This document shows positions 59,390 to 64,000 of a DNA stretch of 64,000 bases, one piece after another; positions within the stretch are counted from its first letter, which is position 1; every line of letters begins with the position of its first letter. Both the position numbers and the translations under genes were made by a program. The DNA comes from Cercis canadensis (Eukaryota > Streptophyta > Magnoliopsida > Fabales > Fabaceae): positions 92,814 through 156,813 of the forward strand of contig QAOA01002596.1 of the NCBI GenBank assembly GCA_003255065.1, given 5' to 3'. Below the pieces are notes generated by a model. It saw nothing but the letters and a program-made list of their open reading frames with translations, was not told the DNA's origin and did no database searches.

Positions 59390-61160
59390 GGGAAGAGCAA
59401 TGGATGCTCAGAGAACAAGAAAGAATGGAATAAAACTGAATGAGATTTGGAAAACAAGGGAAAGAGAGAGAGAAAGGGGCTTTTTTTTATGGACACTTTG
59501 GGATTGGCACTTAGTGAGAGAGTTTGGAAATTCCAAGGCTGGTTGGGACGGGGTCGGTGTGGTGGTTATTAACTTATTGAGGTTGTCTTCATCGCTTCAT
59601 ATGAGGAGGGAAATATAAGGGGGATTTGTTAAGACCCTGTTTGTTTGATTTTGATCATATAATATACTCTGTTTTTTGCACCTTCTTTTTCTCATCACAT
59701 TTTGTGACTTGTTTTAAGAAATCAGAATTTGCTTCATGTCCTTTTCTATTGTTCTTAGACAATCGTTTGAAGAGACTCTTTCGTTTTTGCTTTTTTATCT
59801 CTATTTTTTTCGAGAGGATAATAGGCAAATAGTCTTGTTTGTTTCTGTATCACACTATGTGCTCTATGTTTTTCTTTTTCTTTTTCCTTTCACATTTTGT
59901 GACTCTGGTTTTTAGCAATTAGAACGTGATTGATGTCATTTTCTATCATTTTTAGGCAATCATTATTAGAGACCTTTCATTTTTGCTTTTTTCTATTTCC
60001 ATTTCTCTCAAGTGCATTATAGGGCAAACAGACAAAAAAAATTATTATGTTCTAATTTGTAAAAAAAAAAATTACGTAAAATTATTTAAAATATGAGATA
60101 ATGTGAGATAAATTCATATATACAAGTAACATTGTTAAAAAAAAAAAAAAAAATTTACACTTTGAATACCATTATTTTCGTACTACTTTATTTTTTTACA
60201 TGTAGTAACTTATAAACTAACTTAAATTTTCATATAGTTGAAATTAACGTACTATGTATAAGAATAATGTCTCTTACATTTTTGGTGATCATTGCCACTG
60301 ACATAGCTATCTTTTGGCAGGGGAATATTGATATAAACCAATAATAGCATATCTCTATCAAATTGAAGTAGTCATCTCATATCTTTTAGTGTTTCTAAGT
60401 TTCACATTCCAAGGCTCCACATGTCTTCAACTGATTTAAAGAACTAATGCAACTGCCCTGCCATGATACTAACTCCTGTTACATACTTCCAAACATTGCT
60501 GTCAAACTCCATGTTTGCTGAGTTTATACTAACAAGGTTTTGAAATGAGTTGTTTTTGGAAGGTTTATTCCAACGACCGAAAAAATAAAATTGGTTACAT
60601 CTTATAGTTTCCATATTTTTAAAATTAACTTCTGTCATTGAGATGCAAATAGGAACACGGTGCACTAAGCCACTAATTTTTGTTAATTTGAAAGAAAAAC
60701 TAATTGATTGTGGGGCTAAGAAAACTTACTTTGCCAAGTCTGGAGAAAAAACTGTCACAACTTACTCTGATGAAGTCACTGCAGAAACTGATATCTGCAT
60801 ATATAATAATAACCTAGATGCCCAATTGAAGGCATTGCCTTCATTAGCCGAACAACAAAAGCTTTGGGCTTAAATCATAACTATCATAGCAATAAATAAA
60901 TAAATAAACTAAAGCTTAAGCTATAGAAGCTGTAAACAAGTTGTAGGCCAATTTCATAGCCAAAAAAAAAAAAAGAAGATNAAAAAAAAAAAGATAAAAG
61001 AAAATAATGTGGGTCATTTATATATGGCGAAGGGGTTCACAAAGCATTATTGCCAAAGTTGTAGCAGTGCAGGCAGGGGAAAATTGATATAAGCCAATAT
61101 TAACATTAATAGCATATCCCAATCACAAATGAATCATACTCAATGTCATATCTATAGAAT
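59390..61160. other. DiT1 promoter region and NAC 3' flank
   Basis: The first few hundred bases upstream of DiT1 contain its promoter and leader; a GAGA-rich stretch near 59462-59478 lies in the leader. Farther right the sequence is AT-rich with A and T runs and an N at 60981. An open frame at 60643-60873 was not recognised as any family. No gene is called. Confidence 0.5.
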
Positions 61161-63253
61161 TTATAAGTTCCATTCCCAAATGTTCACATAATAGTCTTGG
61201 TTGAATGCATCAAAATCTCCAGTCATGGATTGGTCATCCACTAGTGGCCACTGTGGAAGCATAAAACAATTGTCATCGTCAGGCATTGAAGGCATAGAAT
61301 ATGTCCAGTCTCCCATGGATGGTTTTGGAAGCAGGGTTACCGAGTAATCCCCATTGTCAAAACAATTGTCATCGTCAGGCATTGAAGGCATAGGATATGT
61401 CCAGTCTCCCATGGATGGTTTTGGAAGCAGGGTTGTCGAGTAATCCCCATTGTCAAAACAATTGTCATCGTCAGGCATTGAAGGCATAGAATATGTCCAG
61501 TCTCCCATGGATGGTTTTGGAAGCAGGGTTGTCGAGTAATCCCCATTGTCAAAACAATTGTCATCGCCAGGCACTGAAGGCATAGAATATGTCCAGTCTC
61601 CCATGGATGGTTTTGGAAGCAGGGTTGCCGAGTAATCCCCATTGTCAAAAAAAGGTGTGATTGGTTCACAATTGCCCGAGTAATGAGTTGAATGAGCAGG
61701 AGTTGCAATTGCATTTGTAGGGATGAATGTGTCAATTGGCATGACCATTGAGGGCTGATTCTGTTGTGACTGTGACTGTGACTGTGACTCTAAAGCTGAA
61801 TTTTGCAGCACTTGGTCATCCACTGGTGGCCACTGTAGAAGCATAAAACCACTGTTATCGCCTGGCATTGAAGGCATAGAATATGTCAAGTCTCCCATGG
61901 ATGGTTCTGGAAGCAGGGCTACTGAGTCATTCCCATTGTCAAAAAAATGTGTGATTGGTTCACAATAGCCCAAGCAATGAGTTGAATTAGCAGGAGTTGT
62001 AGAGATGAATGCGTCAATTGCCATGACCATTGAAGGCTCATTCTGCTGAGACTCTGACTCTAGAGTTGCATTTTGCAGCACTTGCTTTGGGATTTCAACT
62101 TCTTCAATGTCTTTGCATTTTGGCTTATCATCTTTAGTTTGACGGCCATAAATTTGGCATAGAACCCAATCATCTAACTGCAAAAATAAAAGTTAAAGTT
62201 ATATTAATTTTCAAGGCCACATGGATTAATTAATCATGATATTATAAGAATAAATTTAGTTAATTAGACACTTACTTGATTGTCAAGAATGAACTCATGC
62301 ATCAACCAATTGGTCTTATTTTTTTCTTTGGGTTTTCCAATGTGAAAAACCAGTGTGTTCTTGCTTCCAACTGCATTGGGTCCGCATTTTATTGGGTCAG
62401 AAGCTTTTCTAGAAGCCTTCCAGTAACCAAAGTCTGCAACTCTTCTATCCACGCGATTCGATCTTGCGTGTTTCCAATTTCTTGGACTGAAGAAGAACAT
62501 AGAATTATTCTCTCCTTTGGGATTATAAATAGCTGTTTACACCACAAAAAAAAAGCCATTAACTGCAATCAGTNTGTGAAAAACCAGTGTGTTTTTGCTT
62601 CCAACTGCATTGGGTCCGCATTTTATTGGGTCAGAAGCTTTTCTAGAGGCCTTCCAGTAACCAAAGTCTGCAACTCTTCTATCCACGCGATTCGATCTTG
62701 CGTGTTTCCAATTTCTTGGACTGAAGAAGAACATAGAATTATTCTCTCCTTTGGGATTATAAATAGCTGTTTACACCACAAAAAAAAAGCCATTAACTGC
62801 AATCAGTGACACAATTTTATAATATTTACAATTGAATTATCAGATATCATTTGGAGACATTATTTAAAATAAAAGAAAGAAAATAAAGATGTTGGAGACC
62901 ATCAAAGAAAATATACAGAAACTAGATCAGAAGAAAAAATATAAAGAAAGAAAGATTATGAAAGTGTAGATAGGTGATCTATCGTTTTTCTGCATACCAC
63001 GGAGTTGTTGAGGAGAGTGCTTATAGATATCAACTTCACGAACGAGAGCAAGTGGGGGTAAGAAACCGTGTCCGGTAACCTTGTTGTTTAGGTAAAATAT
63101 CAACTCCTCGTCCTTAGGGTTGAACCTGAACCCCGTTGGAAACAAAGCCATGTATTGAGCATAGTTGATGTTGTTGTTGTTGTTGTTCTTCGTAGCTGCA
63201 TCACCATCTGCAACTGGAAAAAGAGGTACAGCTTTCTGGTTTCCCTGCTGCAT
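61161..63253 (-). CDS. NAC-domain transcription factor with repeat-built C-terminus
   Basis: A plant-specific DNA-binding transcription factor. Exons (minus strand): 63253-62998, 62532-62276, 62177-61161, giving 509 residues. The NAC subdomains appear in order but are divergent: A ([19 protein letters not shown]), B ([14 protein letters not shown]), C ([19 protein letters not shown] then [13 protein letters not shown]), D ([23 protein letters not shown]), E ([12 protein letters not shown]). The linker before subdomain C lacks the usual W-LP-K signature. The rest of the protein, about 320 residues, consists of repeats rich in Q, S, P and acidic residues with a recurring [15 protein letters not shown] core. 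It may act as an activation region. A second partial exon 2 at 62575-62766 is beside an N and is treated as an assembly duplicate. If it were real, the gene would be disrupted. Confidence 0.88.
61263..61646. repeat. Four tandem 96-bp coding repeats in the NAC gene
   Basis: Units begin at 61263, 61359, 61455 and 61551, each exactly 96 bp (32 codons). They differ by only a few substitutions. Each encodes a version of [20 protein letters not shown] plus [12 protein letters not shown] more diverged unit lies at about 61845-61945, inside a larger repeated block. Confidence 0.95.
62341..62807. repeat. 233-bp duplication around a single N (probable assembly artefact)
   Basis: Positions 62341-62573 and 62575-62807 are the same 233 bases with two differences seen. 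They are separated only by the N at 62574, and the copies start and stop exactly at it. They include most of NAC exon 2 and its acceptor. The two differences suggest allelic contigs that were abutted instead of merged. Confidence 0.85.
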
Positions 63254-64000
63254 GGCGCTGCACGCTTATGAGACTGAGACAGTTACTAGAGAAAGAGAGA
63301 AGAGAAAAGAGAAAAGTTTGAAGAGTGGTAGGTAAAAGTAAAACAACTAATATGTGTAAGTGGTTTAATTATTTTATAGTGGGTTTTTGAGGTCTCCTAG
63401 TATCATATTTAGATGACACGCGTGATTAGTTATTGAGAGTTAATTAAATTCCTTTGTATTGGATTAACCTGACTTGTTTTCACACTTTCAATAACGTGTT
63501 TTTCTTATCTTTTTTCTTTAGAAAAAAATTGTTTTTCGGCAGAAAATTTTGAAGGTAGTTATAGAATTTAAACATTCAATTTGCATTTTTCTTTCAATGG
63601 ATAAGTCGTTTCTTTTAACTGCAGATATATTCCTGTTTCTGGAATGTTCCCAAGGAGTAGGATGTTATCTTTTGATTGTTGAGTTTGACAGAGGAAAACA
63701 GATAATAAGCACTGAGGTTTGAGGAAACAGAGAATAAGGAAACCCTAAAATTCCATAAAACAAGCAATTAGTACACACGTAGAATGTTTAAATTCTAGCA
63801 CTGTTTCCACTTAAGTCATTATATAAATTCTATGATCATCAGCTACTAACAGAAAAAGTTTTCATCAATTTAGCTTTGGCATTTTTATTGAACAAAACTC
63901 CTCCATGCATCTTCGTCCTTCTCTCTCTCTCATTCCAATAATGAAACAGCACACATAGACAACACACTCAAAGTTGAAAATACCATGGTTTCTCTTCTTT
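63254..64000. other. NAC promoter region and window edge
   Basis: Upstream region of the minus-strand NAC gene. It has a GAGA-rich leader (near 63285-63315). At the very edge an ATG in good context (63985) opens a frame that runs off the window, too short to call. Confidence 0.4.

Noticed and set aside
60643..60873. Open frame of 76 codons containing CGAKKTYFAKSGEKTVTTYS
   Set aside because: No recognised family, no promoter or splice context, and AT-rich surroundings; could be chance or a transposon scrap.
61263..61646. Regularly spaced 96-bp repeats considered as a CRISPR-like array
   Set aside because: The repeats are continuous coding sequence without spacers, in a plant nuclear gene.
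62575..62766. Second copy of NAC exon 2
   Set aside because: Begins exactly at an N and duplicates 233 bp almost perfectly; judged to be unmerged contig overlap, not an extra exon.
63985..64000. ATG in good context at the window edge, opening MVSLL
   Set aside because: Only five codons are visible, so a gene cannot be supported.

Overview
The window is nuclear DNA from a dicot-type flowering plant. It is AT-rich, has short GT-AG introns, long homopolymer tracts and small non-autonomous transposons, and carries typical plant genes: chloroplast transporter, phylloquinone enzyme, NAC factor, ABCG transporters. I cannot name the species. All gene models below were assembled by hand from splice sites and reading-frame continuity.

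Left part (about 1.7-22.4 kb, minus strand): a tandem cluster of half-size ABCG (WBC) transporters. It holds three complete eight-exon genes (3314-6887, 12915-16823, 18617-22415), one internally deleted pseudogene (9071-10721) and one older relic (about 1670-2890). The last two complete genes lie in a head-to-tail duplication with a unit of about 5.6 kb. Small TIR elements sit in the relic and in intron 4 of the complete genes. An inverted partial copy of exon 1 lies inside intron 1 of both young copies.

Middle part (26.5-45 kb): housekeeping genes. MenA/ABC4 phytyltransferase (plus strand, phylloquinone synthesis) converges on ribosomal protein eS6 (minus). eS6 is divergent from an intronless SF3B1 splicing-factor gene, and an 0.8 kb promoter region with telo-box and site II-type motifs lies between them. 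Behind SF3B1 lie a broken F-box-associated gene and a decayed copy of the SF3B1 3' end. An LMBR1-domain membrane protein gene (14 exons) follows.

Right part (45-64 kb): MCM9 (20 coding exons, plus strand), a small secreted prolamin-like cysteine-rich protein (minus), the plastid 2-oxoglutarate/malate translocator DiT1 (minus) and a divergent NAC factor with a repeat-built C-terminus (minus). The genes do not form a single pathway.

Assembly caution: single N bases at 9769 and 62574 are each flanked by near-identical copies of 270 and 233 bp. These look like contig ends that overlap but were not merged. A shorter case lies at 26870. They create false partial exons. I found no CRISPR array, tRNA, rRNA or evident novel multi-gene system. 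The most unusual structures are the exon-1/intron-1 inverted repeats of the young ABCG genes and the nested repeats of the NAC protein.
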